A stretch of 64,000 bases of DNA, taken from Isoetes taiwanensis (taxonomy: Eukaryota > Streptophyta > Lycopodiopsida > Isoetales > Isoetaceae). The notes under the pieces are model-generated. The model searched no databases and was not told where the DNA came from. It was given only the letters and a program-made list of their open reading frames with translations. The stretch lies in the NCBI GenBank assembly GCA_021234155.1, contig JAJEKV010000058.1, forward strand, positions 5,652,600 through 5,716,599, read 5' to 3'. Positions 44,467-56,329 of the stretch are shown piece after piece. Both the position numbers and the translations under genes were made by a program. Numbering within the stretch: position 1 is the first letter of the stretch; each line of letters starts with the position of its first letter.

Positions 44467-46440
44467 ATAAGTTTCTTGTATTAAATAATTACTATGCACT
44501 ATGTGCACTGCACACTGTGATAGGTCTCAACAAATTTATCAAAAACACAAAAGTTTTACTTTGTTAAACTGGTTCTTCCTTTGCATATTTGTAATTCATG
44601 TATAGATAATTAAAGTCAAAAGCTTTTACATGTTTGCATGGTTCTTACCCTAATGAAGTTCTTGAACAAGATATGGATTCTTTATTTGAAGTTATTTTAA
44701 TTTCTTCCTTTGTTTCACAGAATATGTCGAAGTTCTGCCCTGAGAACAGCAATAAGGTCCTCTATGAAAAAAATTGCTGCCAAAAGAAGTCAACTTGCCT
44801 TAGCACGGGTTCTCAATCAAGGAAGCGATGTTGCATCCATTTCGCACGTACATTTTTAAGCTCAATAATCAAGGAGAATGTCTCAAAGCGGCTTTGCTCC
44901 TTTCCATGAGGATATGGAGGGGAATGAGGGGGTTGTACCTCATGATCTTGTTGTTTGGAGATATATGGTGATGCATTCATGTCATCAACATGGAGACATG
45001 GAAGTACACCACCACTTTCGTTTGACAATGTGTTGAAAAGTGAAGTCATAGCTACATAAGAATGAGCATCGAGTCGACCCATTATGACCAACGTTATAAT
45101 GCGGAGCACATGGAGTAAACCAGCCTAATCACATAATACCCAAGAATTTGCCCACAATAGAGAAACGATATTAACCAAAGATGCAATGAATGTTGTGAAA
45201 AGAAATTCTGCGCCATAATTTCTAACGCTATGGTTTAGAAACCAAGCGAGGAATTTGTCAGAAAGTTTGTTTTCAGGAGAAAGCTCTACATGGTAGGACC
45301 AGAGAGGATAGATTTCAACTAGTGTTCAAGGTTCAGTTGGCATAGCTCTTGGGTGCTACAAATCCAGAGAAATATATGTTGGAGTATTTGGGCAAAGCGG
45401 ATTCTTTGTATTCATTCCTACTTTTTCAAAATTCTATAAGCATCTATCTATGATTGTGCTCTACTCAGTTCAAAGGATATCTAATTGTTGTTATACTTTT
45501 CGCCCACGAGGATACTCTTTTCCTCTTAGTATTATGCATCAATGCAATTATGATATTGATCTAGGTAAAAATAACATGTTCATACTTGATTTATCTTCAA
45601 TTGATTTGTATATTTGCAAAATGGAGGAGAAGCAGAAAAATCATCACATTTCCTTGGATCTAGATCTTGAGTATACTTGGCATATGGTTCCATTTCTCAC
45701 TCATTATAATATCTTCTTGAGCAATATTCAATGTCTTCTCACCCAAATCCGTTGTTTTCCTATTCCTCTGTTAGGAGCCAAGCTTCCTTTTTGAGCCACC
45801 AGATTGAACCAACCACGAGATCCTTTAACTTCGCGGAATTCTTGTCGCAAAGATAGCATAGCATGAACAATCTCGCAATATATAGCATGAATAGGGGCGA
45901 GGGGCGGCTTGTTCTTTAGAATGCATTTGCGCACATGAAGGGGCGATGGCGCCCGGATTGGTGAGCCCCACGAAGGCTGCGATGGCAAAATAAGCTATAG
46001 AAGCTTCTTCCCGCCCGCCATCGCCAACATAGCGGCTAAGCGTCACAGTTACGCAAGAGATGGAGCAAAAGAAATAAAACATGGCATGTCAATAAACGCC
46101 AAATGAGACCATGGCGCCGGATTTCATAAAAAAGTAAAATCTGAGATGATTGAGGATGGGGAGAAAATAACAATTTTTTGTAAGTGGACGAAAAAAGGAA
46201 ACTAGTTTATATATGTTGAACGTAAATATACTATGGTTGGTTATGGCATAATTTTTTATTATTGTTAGTACTTTAGCTATTTAAGAAGACATTTGGAAGG
46301 GGATGCTTGATGATCCCCTATGTTGTTGTATGGCACGTATTATTTGCGGGGAGATGTTGGGTGATATCTCCTTTTTTTCTTTGTCTTCTCCCTTTTTTTT
46401 GAGGGAGAGAGTGTTGAATTTGATATGTTTGTTTAGGTGT
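44467..46440. other. No certain gene; membrane-protein-like stretch on the minus strand
   Basis: Between 46,082 and 45,825 the minus strand reads hydrophobic segments (MFYFFCSISCVTVTLSRYVG, SIAYFAIAAFVGLTNPGAIA) that could be transmembrane helices of a decayed protein or exon. No family was recognised. The rest, including 44,600-45,700, shows only short frames. Confidence 0.3.
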
Positions 46441-46821
46441 GCCTGAGTTTTGGTGCATAGGTTTTGAGCTCTCTTTTTTTTTTTTTTTTTCTTTTGTGTT
46501 GGGGATGAGGGAGAAGGGCGGGATTGGATTTGATGTGTTTACTCTCTTTTGAACTCACTCTTTCGAACTCTCTGCTTATCTCTGCTTTTGAACTCTCTCT
46601 TTCGAACTCTCTGTAGCCTCGATTCGGCTTCTCGCAATCTACGCTTTATTCTCGATTCTACCGGCTTCTGCGGCTTCTTCCTCGCTATTGCAACCCCAAG
46701 GCTATTCCAAATTCGGCTTCTTCTTGGCCTATTGTAAAATCTCAAACTTCTATTTCAAATCTACGGGGAGAGGAATATCATTTGCTAATTAGTTAATTTC
46801 TCTCGTTCTAGTGCATTACAC

Positions 46822-47230
46822 ATGGCGGATTCTCGTTCAACTATACTTCCTTTGGGCGACAATCAACTTTGGACCCTATACAAGATACTACTAAATTGTG
46901 CTTTTCAAAACCTACAAAGAGAGGTGGACAAACCCATCACGGTATCACATCCGGGGCCATGGGAATGCTACCATCGCATCCACGAGGGTTTATGCGGCTC
47001 CTCATACTCTTGGTATACCTCATGCCCGACAAAATTTGTAAACAATGCCCGGCACAAATGCGAAGGCTTTCCACGGAGTTTCTTTACGATCTACGGATCA
47101 ACCCCAAGTTGAGCAGCTATTCTTACAATATGCTCCTTTCCAATAGCAAGCGCGTAGTGATGGTCCATTTCTGCGGTATCCAGGTTGTTTTGGCATGTCA
47201 ACATCCATTCGCGTATTTGCGTCTTTAACA
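46822..47230 (+). pseudogene. Unrecognised ORF pair
   Basis: From ATG 46,822 a frame reads MADSRSTILPLGDNQLWTLY and KILLNCAFQNLQREV. An overlapping second frame continues as RGFMRLLILLVYLMPDKICK and FLYDLRINPKLSSYSYNMLL to 47,228. They may be one protein with a one-base shift. The upstream region (46,540-46,740) is rich in TTCGAACTCTC and CGGCTTC, like the spacer at 31 kb. No family recognised. Confidence 0.3.
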
Positions 47231-47935
47231 CGCCTCGACATATCGAGGCATTGCTTTTATCGCTATCCAACAATTAGCCCCGCAATGCCAAAGAAAAATT
47301 GAGTAGAAGAAACCAACTTCGTCTTTTTGGTGAATGGTCGGCAGAGGTTCTCTCACTTCTGGAGCCGCCTTCAGCCATGCCCATGTACTCAAAATTTAAG
47401 AAGCGGCTTCTCCAGGCGCTTGGTTATTACTGGCAGTATGGAGTCCCTGTTCTTGTTCAGTGCTTCAAGCTTTTTGAAAATGTAATGTAATGTCTTTGAT
47501 GTTTTATACAATCTCTTGAATTAATAATCCTTAAAGTTTTTCTATTTTTCCTTTTGTTAGGGCCCGAAGGGTCCAATTTTTTTTTGATATAACAACTAAT
47601 ACATAATTACCATTAACATTATTAACACAAACCATTGCATTCAATGCATTTAAATTAAAATCCCCACAAACCCCCCTTTGGTTTGGGTGCATATTCACAT
47701 GGGGGGTTCGAGGGCAAATGTGAGAGCCCCTAAAACTTACAATACATGTACAAAATTAGCACCATTAAGTATATTCCTTCAAACCTTATAGTATTTTGCA
47801 AACCTCAATATCTGATATACAAAAACTTGTACATGCATACCCCACAAGCGAAGATCGCTATATACGGTCCGGATCGAGGAATAAAGGCCAAATATGCCCA
47901 TCCAAAACTCTCGATGCGGAGTAACCCCCGTGAAA
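47231..47935. other. No gene recognised
   Basis: Short frames only. A run of T at 47,577-47,586 and a GGGTTCGAGGG / CCCCCC patch near 47,670-47,710 are the only visible features. Confidence 0.4.
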
Positions 47936-48241
47936 AATGCGAGGTTTACGGTGGCATTACGTGTGGTGTTTCTGGTGACATGGTGGCCCGACATTACGGT
48001 GGCAATTTGGCCCGACATTATATGTGATGTTCACCATTTCTTTGCATAGGTGACATGGTGACTAACATTATAGGTGATAGGCTGCAATGACATTATACAT
48101 GGCGTTCACCATTTTTGCATTTTGTGTCAAGCGGGCTTTGACACCTATATGGCGTCGGCTTAAAAAAAAAGTTGAATTGCAATTTTAGGTCAGGAATTGA
48201 GCATAATCATTGATAACTAATTGACCCCTTCTCTTATAGTG
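47936..48241 (-). mobile_element. CACTA-like terminus with subterminal repeats
   Basis: Read on the minus strand the border at 48,241 is CACTATAAGAGAAGGGGTCA, a CACTA-type end. Inside it lie units GACATTATATGTGATGTTCACC and GACATTATACATGGCGTTCACC and several GGTGACATGGTG strings (47,965-48,120), like subterminal repeats. The second, similar border is at 50,565. No transposase was recognised to the left. Confidence 0.45.
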
Positions 48242-50159
48242 GTTGGGGATAACTAAATATGATAGTCATTTGATTTTTGAGTCAATAAGCACTTTGACAA
48301 AGGCGGATCTTCTATGATTGTGTAATGATATAGTATATGCCAAAGTAAAACATCCAATCAAATGTGGGTGCCTCTTATTTGCAATGTTCTATTGATAATA
48401 CGCTAAAATTGAGACCAAATCGAGATATGCGTGCCTCCTATTTGCTTGATTGTTGTAAACATTGCGATAGCCAACCACCTATTGTAAACCCAAAACCCTA
48501 AAAAAAAGGGGTTAAATCTATAAAGCGAAAACCAACAAAATGTAATGTAAGGCTTTTTGGCTCATTGAATTCAAAAGTAGTTTTCACTAACATTGTAGAT
48601 TAAAACAAGACAATTGATGCTTTGTAGGATATGGCAAGACCACTAAATTTACACACAAACAATATAATTTGAGGGGATTTTAAGCGAGTCTTAAGGAATT
48701 CAAAAGAATCCTCATACGATCGAGAGAATATAGGGGATCCTTAGGAATCTAATATAATATTGGGGATTTTAAAAGGAATCTATATGGAAATTAAAGGAAA
48801 TCTTCATAAAATCTTAGGGAGTCTGTGGGATCATAGAATTTCTTGAGATGTTAATTTTGAGCTCCGTTTCTAGTGTATAACATGACTTAGCCTTCCACGA
48901 AGTTAAACTTTGACTATGACTCCTAACTTCTTTCAATTTTAGTTCAACTCTTTTAGTTTAATTCATATTTATTTGATTTGACCTCACTCATTAGGATTGA
49001 CATTGACTTGAACATCTTGGTTTTATCTTGACAACTTTAGTTTAGTTCATTTTGGCTTGACAAATTTGACATTGCACTCTAGGGTGACGTTGGTTCCCCT
49101 TTACCAAGTTTCACTTTCAAACTTCTATTTTCTAAGTTCTAAAGCAAGCAATCATTATAATAAGATCAACTATGTTTGTTAAAATTATTCATGTCACAAC
49201 CACTCATAAAGCAAGGCACGTTTCTAGTTTTGTTGAAAATAGAAAACCTTACAAAGCATTAACTTTGCACTCATATTCTCTACTGATCTAACAAGATATA
49301 GAAGTGTACATCATACATCGCTTCGAAGCATCCCCTTCATTTCCTAATACAAAATGAAAACTACCAATTCTAGCTATGTCACTAAGGATAAGCTCCATAC
49401 AATAAATTTAGTAATTTCTTTATCTAATTTCATATTCTTATGTGGTTATCTAAATCAATCTGTTACCATATGTTTTTTTTTTCCTCCCTGTCTTCCACAT
49501 GCGGTAGCCACGTATTTGCTCTGCGATGTGTTCTCATAAGTTCCTTGAACCTTGATTGCCCCATTTTCACCGCAATCAAAATGCTAGTGTCAATTCTTTT
49601 AGCTGGAAACTCTTTTGCTTATGGAATGCCGATTCATCCCGTTCGACCCATCATGCTTTAGAAATAAATGGTTCAAACTAGGTTCCTTATTGAGGCCATG
49701 CAGGTTCTTGGGCGGGCCAGCTTGATGCCTCCAACAATGTTAGAAGCTGATTCTTTGGCTATTATAATCGAGTTAGACCACACAAGCTGCCGGGATGATC
49801 TTGCGGATGAGCTTGAGATTTTTCTTCCCATAGAGTACGTGCTTTTTTTTTCTTTTCTCGAGTATTATTTGGTGGGAAGAGTGTTAGTCCGTGCGAAGGC
49901 ACAAAACTATTTCTAAGGTACACAAGGAGCCTAAGGGCAAGGGCTTTGCATCCACGTTAGGTGCAAGACCCGCCAACTAAGAAGAAGAGACCACGAGAAT
50001 CCACGTCATAAGGAACACCGATTAAAGGATGATCACTTGCCGCGTTTGCCATTATAATTGTTTTCAAAAGCGACATGAATACAATTTTTTATACAAATGC
50101 GTTACTTGTGATGTTAACAAGATGGCTTGCTATGTACAATAAGTGAACCGACATAAATT
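48242..50159. other. No certain gene; weak RNase-H-like stretch
   Basis: 48,660-48,850 holds imperfect repeats of (A)GGGGAT..TTAGGAATC. At 49,680-49,850 the plus strand reads LIEAMQVLGRASLMPPTMLE and ADSLAIIIEL, which loosely recalls the RNase-H-like tail of plant LINEs (EgDS motif). This is too short to call. Confidence 0.3.
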
Positions 50160-50565
50160 GACATAACTTATGGAACAACATCTGACAATATTAGTGGTGT
50201 TAATACAACAGTTATTATGGCATATACTATGGCCATACAAACATTGACAAAATTTGTGACACTGAAGATGCTACTATAGTTGATGCTAATAACAACACCT
50301 ATAATGTCACTAGGGGGCATTGACACTAATGTTGATGCTATATATGTCACAACTAGTGACATTATTCTTTATAAAAATAGCAACACATATAGCATCAACA
50401 AAAAATTAATGACACTGTTAATGACACAAAGAGTGAGGCTATATGTGACACAAATTCTGGCATCTATAGCATCACTTACAGATAAATGTCACCAATAATG
50501 TCGTAGTTTATGCTTTCCAATGTTTTAATGACATTTTGATGACACAAATTGACCCCTTCTCTTGG
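50160..50565 (-). mobile_element. Second CACTA-like terminal region
   Basis: The 17-mer AATTGACCCCTTCTCTT at 50,549 is the same as at 48,219, but the expected outer TATAGTG is replaced by GGGTG. Leftward to about 50,160 there are many TGTGACA, GACATTA and TGATGCTA units in both directions, typical of subterminal repeats. Confidence 0.4.
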
Positions 50566-51415
50566 GTGCAAGGTACCAACATAGGCTCGAACTTTGAACT
50601 CAAGGTATTCAACTTCAAAGGTACTCAACTTCGATTACCTGGAAGCTATGATTGAATGATTAAATGCAAACAAATGAAATAGGCTCCCCAATTGGAAAAT
50701 AACATCTTGAAGAACTGAAGTAGCAAATTTTAAAACTTTTCTTTCACATGTATGCACAAAAATGAAATGACTACTCTCTTTCTATGGTCATTTAAAATTG
50801 CTATCTGCCGCGAAAGTGTTCTAGTTCACACTGGAAATAATGGGCACTACTTCCTAAGCAAGGGATCAGGGGCCCATCTCTCTTCTTCTTCTGATTATGC
50901 AAAATTTCACAAAACAAATTATGCAAGACTCCACAAAAACAAAAGCAAAAGAAAGACTTGTTAGCATCCTTTGCTTTCAAAGCTCGGAAAAGAAAGACAA
51001 AGTGAACGACCATTGTCTAGCAAAAGATGCTCTTTAGAATCATTGGAAAACTTAGGCTCTGCTACAACATAAATGGAAATAGCATTGCCCTAAACTAAAA
51101 GATAGCAAATACTCATTCCTCAATACAAAGGATTTTTAACTAGAAATGCAAGGGCCCTCTTTCTTTTTATAGAAACTATTACATAATCAGATATTGGCCT
51201 CGATGAAACATGAGGGAGTCATGACATAAAAGCAAGTGCTAATAATGCATACGCTCTTCAAACTTTAGTTTGTTATTTGCCTAGCGTCCACTCTAAGAAC
51301 ATCATATCCCATATTTGAGCCCTCTCCAAAAGCACACACACAAGTGAAAAAAATGTGAATCGGTGTGCAATAAGCTTATAAAATAGAGAACATATTTATT
51401 TATCATGCGACCTCA
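50566..51415. other. No gene recognised
   Basis: AT-rich, no coding signal seen. Confidence 0.4.
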
Positions 51416-51535
51416 CTTAAAAATCTCGCAAATGCCTCGGATTAAGTATTGAAGTTATTTTATATCCTGTGTATAAAATCTCGCCAAATGCCTCCAGTTA
51501 AGTATTGAAGTTGGTTGTATCCTGTGTAGATCAAC
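51416..51535. repeat. Tandem duplication, unit about 58 bp
   Basis: Two units of AAAATCTCGC.AAATGCCTC..TTAAGTATTGAAGTT...TATCCTGTGTA. Confidence 0.8.
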
Positions 51536-51550
51536 TAATGCTATTCCCTT

Positions 51551-51690
51551 CTTTTTTTTGGAAGGTATGGTTGGTGGCACTTGCACCCCCCCGCGTCTCC
51601 AACCCAATGGTAGCGATTTGGGTTTTGAACCTGATGGGAATCACCCCAGCCCAAGGCCTTACCACTAGAGCACCACCACAATGGGCAAAG
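51551..51690 (-). mobile_element. tRNA-derived SINE
   Basis: On the minus strand TGCTCTAGTGGTAAGGC (about 51,675-51,659) resembles a pol III A box and GGTTCAAAACC (51,631-51,621) is a canonical B box, spaced as in tRNA-derived SINEs. The 3' end has an A-run (complement of the T-run at 51,551). Target duplications were not found by eye. Confidence 0.7.
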
Positions 51691-51737
51691 CTATTCTCGA
51701 TACATCTACAAAGCAAACACTTAGACATGTAAAAGAC

Positions 51738-52130
51738 ATCATCCTAGATTAGCCTATTTTGCATGAAAGGACAAAAAAAAAAAATCAAGATCGGACAAAG
51801 CCTCAACGCCATCGGACTTTAAACAAAGCAAATTCGAGAAAAATAACTTGTCAAATGCCCTTCAACCCAACAACACATCATTTATACGTAACAAAATAGA
51901 GAGGCACCCTTTATTACCTTATTTTACATGAAAGGACCGGATAGAATCAAGATGGACAAAGACCCATCGCTATCAAACCTTTTTTGCGGGCAAATAATTA
52001 AATATTTAAATTGAAGATGGGATCAAGTATACGCAACAAAATAAAGAGGCACCCTAGATTAGCTTATCTTGCATGAAAGGACTAGAGAAAATTAAGATCA
52101 GGACAAAGCCTGTAGCTATCAAACTATAAA
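51738..52130. repeat. Three imperfect tandem units of about 150 bp
   Basis: GAGGCACCCT..ATTA.CTTAT.TT.CATGAAAGGAC followed by AATCAAGAT..GGACAAAG recurs at about 51,745, 51,901 and 52,047. Confidence 0.7.
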
Positions 52131-53901
52131 TAAAACTAAACTCCCGGAGAAACAACTTTAAGAAGGCCCCAAAGGTCCTTAGGATCCGTAACACATCATT
52201 TGAACAAAACTAACCTCCTTTCTCCTATAGCTGTACAAGAGAGTATTGAGCGACAAGCTAAATCCCATGCAAATTTGCACAAAGACCGATGTATGTGCTT
52301 GTATTGCATTTGAGCGTGCAAATAAGTACATTAAAAAAGGAAATTTCATCGAGGTTATTATCAGGTTGTAGAAAATTAGGCTATAATATTGAAGATGTAC
52401 CTAGAAAAATGTGAGATCACATCATTGGGCTCCATAGTTATTCTGGCAAGTTGCAAAAGCAAGAAAAATCTTTCCAAGTCCTTCTGAATTTTTTAGCTAT
52501 AATGGTTGAAACCTCCACCAGGTCTATCATAAAGCACTAGCCACTATACCTAGCCGGACCGAACCAATAGAATCCATTATCATTTGTAGCAAGGGTGGCC
52601 AACAATCGCCGCCATAGCTAGAATGATTTTTGAACCTCTTGAAACTTGTCGGGCAAGAGCTTGAGTTCTAACTGCTACTCAAAACTCTTAGGTCCAAATC
52701 TTCAAAACTTGCCACCCATAGCTTTGTTCTTGGGCTAAATCGGGTCATCCATGTAGGACTTACGGTTAAAGGGAAATAGGTAAGTGGGCCAATATATTAA
52801 CTTTTTGTCGGGAAATTACTGCCTGCCTCATCATCCCCCCCTCCCCCCTTTCCCCATTTTTTTGCTATTCAAAAGTCTACCCTTATATGAAGCTTTATTT
52901 TGCCACATTGTACGAGTGCATTTAGTACGTGTTTCTACCTCATACATGGCAATAATTATATGAAAATTTTTATGCATTGCCACCTCATCAAGTAGCATTA
53001 AATTATTCAATATTCCAATCAAGCGCGTGAAGGTAAAATAGAATTGACGGTGACCATAGCTCTTCCTAACTCATTGGACAAATTTGCCATTAATTTTGAA
53101 CAAAGGGTATTATTCAAACCAGACAATTTTTTTGATTGGCTAGTAGTAACAATTCTAAGAATATTAGCCCAACCTCCATGCAAAAAAGTGTTGGTCTTTA
53201 TAAGGAACCCAAGAAGGCAGTAAAGGTGCAATTGTGAAGTAAATGGTTGTATTATTAAAGGCTAATTAACATTGAACGACAATGTTGTTTATGTGTTAAC
53301 ATCAGCAACCTATCTAGCAATGATGTTTAGGGCAACTACTATGCTCTTTTGAGAATTATAGTATACGTTATCAATATGATTGGTTGCCCTTTTCAACAAT
53401 CTTATCACAATCCTTAAACTAGTTAAATATTTAGGGCTAGGAAAAAGTGTATAGTAATTGTGTGGAGTCTCATGTTCATGCTAGAATGCATCAATAGCAT
53501 GGACATGTTACAAGCAAAACAACAATCTCCAAATTGCCATTTTGGCAGCCAATTGACAAGTTTCGGGTGGGTAGGATGGGGAATAAATCCTAAATTTACT
53601 CTCATGCTCGGATCAAGCTATTTGTAGCATTCAAAAAAGCAAGCGGATCATACACTCTTAACATAGGATGTGCAAAGTGGAGCCCTTCCATTTCTTCTAG
53701 CCTTGGTGATTTAAAACCTTGAAGTCGCTTAGTTATCCTTCTTCGATTGACTCTAATGAGCAAAACCTCACATCCGTTCACCAATAGAAACATAGCACTT
53801 ACCTTGCAGTCATCCAGACCTCAAGCTTGGACCAAAATTGCGCTCTCTTCGGATCTAATTGGGTCCATATTGAGATTTAGCAGCAACTTTAGTGATTTAA
53901 G
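52131..53901. other. No gene recognised
   Basis: Short minus-strand frames at 53,020-53,230 and 53,420-53,790 have some coding character (for example NLGFIPHPTH, compare NLGFLMPGHTH of the DUF7869-type gene) but too little for a call. Confidence 0.35.
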
Positions 53902-54125
53902 TATAATAAAATAGTTTGGCAACTAAATTATTGTCTGCTGCCTGTTTTGGCACAGCATTACCAGCTGGGTAACAATTTTTCTAATAACACAAAATAGTAA
54001 TACTTAGGAGGAATTTGGGTACCTATTAAATCAGGTGATAAAGAGAGTCAAGTTTGTATTATAATTGACCAGTGAGTCAACTGTAAGCATCTTCAGGTCT
54101 ACGATCATATACCTAATCCAAGATC
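53902..54125. repeat. Dispersed repeat, paralogous empty site for the left transposon
   Basis: Second copy of the repeat at 12,794-13,005. Here the sequence continues leftward without interruption (GATTTAAG|TATAATAAAATAG), while at 12.79 kb the transposon end stands at exactly this point. This shows the border and suggests a 4-base duplication, TATA. Confidence 0.8.
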
Positions 54126-54844
54126 GCTAACTTCTACATGTATCAAATTCTAAATTCTGATCTATAGGCATTGGAGGCATGCAAGTCTTATACCATAGTG
54201 TCATTAATCGAAAAAAGCTTAGATCTTGCTTAGGTAGTAGTGAACGTTCTATTCATATTCCATACATTGGCAGCCGGACGACCCTTCCACTTTCCTCAAA
54301 GCACATCTTATGTAATGTTGTCTTCAATACTCTTGATAATCTGTATATATGAACAGGCTGGTTATAAGTGTATCAGCCACATTGTTATATATCTATGACA
54401 AGTAGTTAGGGTGTCACTTATTCAGTGGCAAGGACGAATCGGCAGACAAGCTCCGGTCTAAGAGAGTATGATCTAAGGATGACCTAAGAGAAAGGCGGTC
54501 GATAAAAAATTTGAGCGCTAGTAAGATTTCATATGAAACCAATAAGTTAAGGGGCATACAGAAACAAGCTCCAAATCTCACGATTGGATGAATGGTTTAA
54601 TGTCCATCTGACTTTAGTGTTCTACGTGAACATTTCACTAAAATCCTTTTCTATCATTTGCTCAAATATGCAGCAAAATAATTCCTGAACAAAAAGGTAG
54701 GATGCACCATGAGGTGTACAAAATCTCATCATGCTAGATACCTGGATGCTCACAATGTCAAATCAACATTGGTGCCACCAAATGGTTTTATCAATGTTCC
54801 CAATGTCAACTGGAACTAGTTTATCCTGCCAGAATAAGATCTAT
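54126..54844. other. No gene recognised
   Basis: AT-rich, no coding signal. GCCAGAATAA(G/A) at 54,829 also occurs at 58,897, just before the duplicated region. Confidence 0.4.
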
Positions 54845-55325
54845 GCTGAATATCTTGCTTGATTTTTGTTCCATTTGCGTTCCAAGTTACATTGCAATTG
54901 AACATACAAATTGTATAACAAGAAAATGCAAGTTACCTTTCTATATGTAGTCCATGTATTTGGATGCTTCTTATCATTCGGCACTCTCATAAACTCCCAA
55001 CTAGTCTTGATTATGTTCAAAGGGCATTCAACTACCTTGCTCTCTAGCGCTTTCGAACTTATGTTCTCTGCCAAGCATAACAAAAACTCAAGGGACAGAA
55101 AACCAAAAAGATTTTGCCATACGAATAACTACCTGAAAGTGTCAACTTTGCACCATCACGACACTTTAGCTCGCCAGTCTTGCCAAGCAAACAAAGTATT
55201 TATTCTCTCAACTCGGTATTATTATGCAGAAGAAGAGGAAAATGGATATTAGATTGATGTGGATAAAGAGGAGTGCATCAGAAACATGAGAGACATCTTG
55301 TGATAAAGAGGAATGCATCAGAAAC
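54845..55325 (-). pseudogene. Third fragment of the capping-enzyme-like gene
   Basis: The exon at 54,937-55,067 reads KALESKVVECPLNIIKTSWE, FMRVPNDKKHPNTWTTYRK and is followed by a GT donor. A second block at about 55,145-55,190 matches the GKTGELK(C) exon. The segment parallels 59,000-59,507 and stops at the junction repeat at 55,326. Its SWEFMRV stretch is nearer to the usual capping-enzyme W-x-(F/C)-MR motif than the other two copies, so it may be closest to the ancestor. Confidence 0.65.
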
Positions 55326-55579
55326 ATGAGTGACATCTTAAAGGAGCATGCTGGCATTCATTTCAAAATGAGCATAGATAGAGCAAAATAATTCATCAAT
55401 GGTGGGGTGGTCCAAAAGAGAGCAAAGGCAAGTTCGATGGGACATCGGACTTTTTGTTTAATTAAGAGTCAAATACAAGTATAAGTGCAAAGGCGGAATA
55501 AAATCTCGGTGGATAAGCGAGACCCCACGAGTGAAGGAACACTGCCTAAGCATAAGGCGTACATCCAAATACTCCTCAA

Positions 55580-55985
55580 AGATCAATCGTCTCTTCGAGG
55601 GGCAAGTCAAGGACAATGATACAACTTAGCAATGTGACCTTGCATTTCTGGAGAACACGGTTATCACCACATTCAAACCTTTGAAGATTATCAATCTTCG
55701 CTTTTTTTCCGAGATAGTCCAAAAGCAACCATCATTTGTAAGATAAAAAGTCGGCTTTGTAACCGTCCCGAAGCTTGGGCAAATTGCCAAGAGCTCTTGT
55801 TAACTTGTTAGTGAAACTTGAAAAAGAGAGAAGAAACAATCCCTTACCTATCTGAGGTGGTCACACATAAAAAAGCAATGCTCAATGGTCTCAGATTCAC
55901 GCTTGTATATTGGACGCTGATCTTGTATTCTAGGAGATCTAGTACACACGGCTGTGAGATGGCACATGGGGGATTTCCTTTAAGA
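55580..55985 (-). mobile_element. LINE remnant, zinc-binding C-terminus (right copy)
   Basis: Same remnant as at 35,470-35,870 (KRESETIEHCFL), with additional small indels. Present in both duplicates, so the insertion predates the duplication. Confidence 0.6.
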
Positions 55986-56329
55986 CTTGTATTCGCAATA
56001 ATATATTTAGAATTTACCGTTTTACTTGTTCATCGAGTTACTTGGGTTCAAAGAAGTGGCTTTCTGTAGAGTCCTTCAAAAGTAGAGTATGTACTAATTG
56101 TTATGAAATGTTGTGTTTCAGTCCTTCAAAAGTAGAGTATGTACTAATTGTTATGAAATGATGCATGTTAAAATTTATATGAGTCATCATAGCCACAATA
56201 CCACGTTTATGCCAAGTGCTCTTTTAAGATATGCTAACCATTCAATCATTTTTTCAAGCTTTTCAATGTTTCTCCATTTAACATCAGTGAGTTTCATGCT
56301 GTGCACAAAGGTATAAGAACTCTACTATG

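Noticed and set aside
51531-51728. Minus-strand frame over the SINE
   Set aside because: The sequence is explained by the pol III boxes of a tRNA-derived SINE. No protein family match.
53019-53231. Copia-like integrase fragment
   Set aside because: A resemblance of a few residues (VNSILPSRA) only. No second motif supports it.
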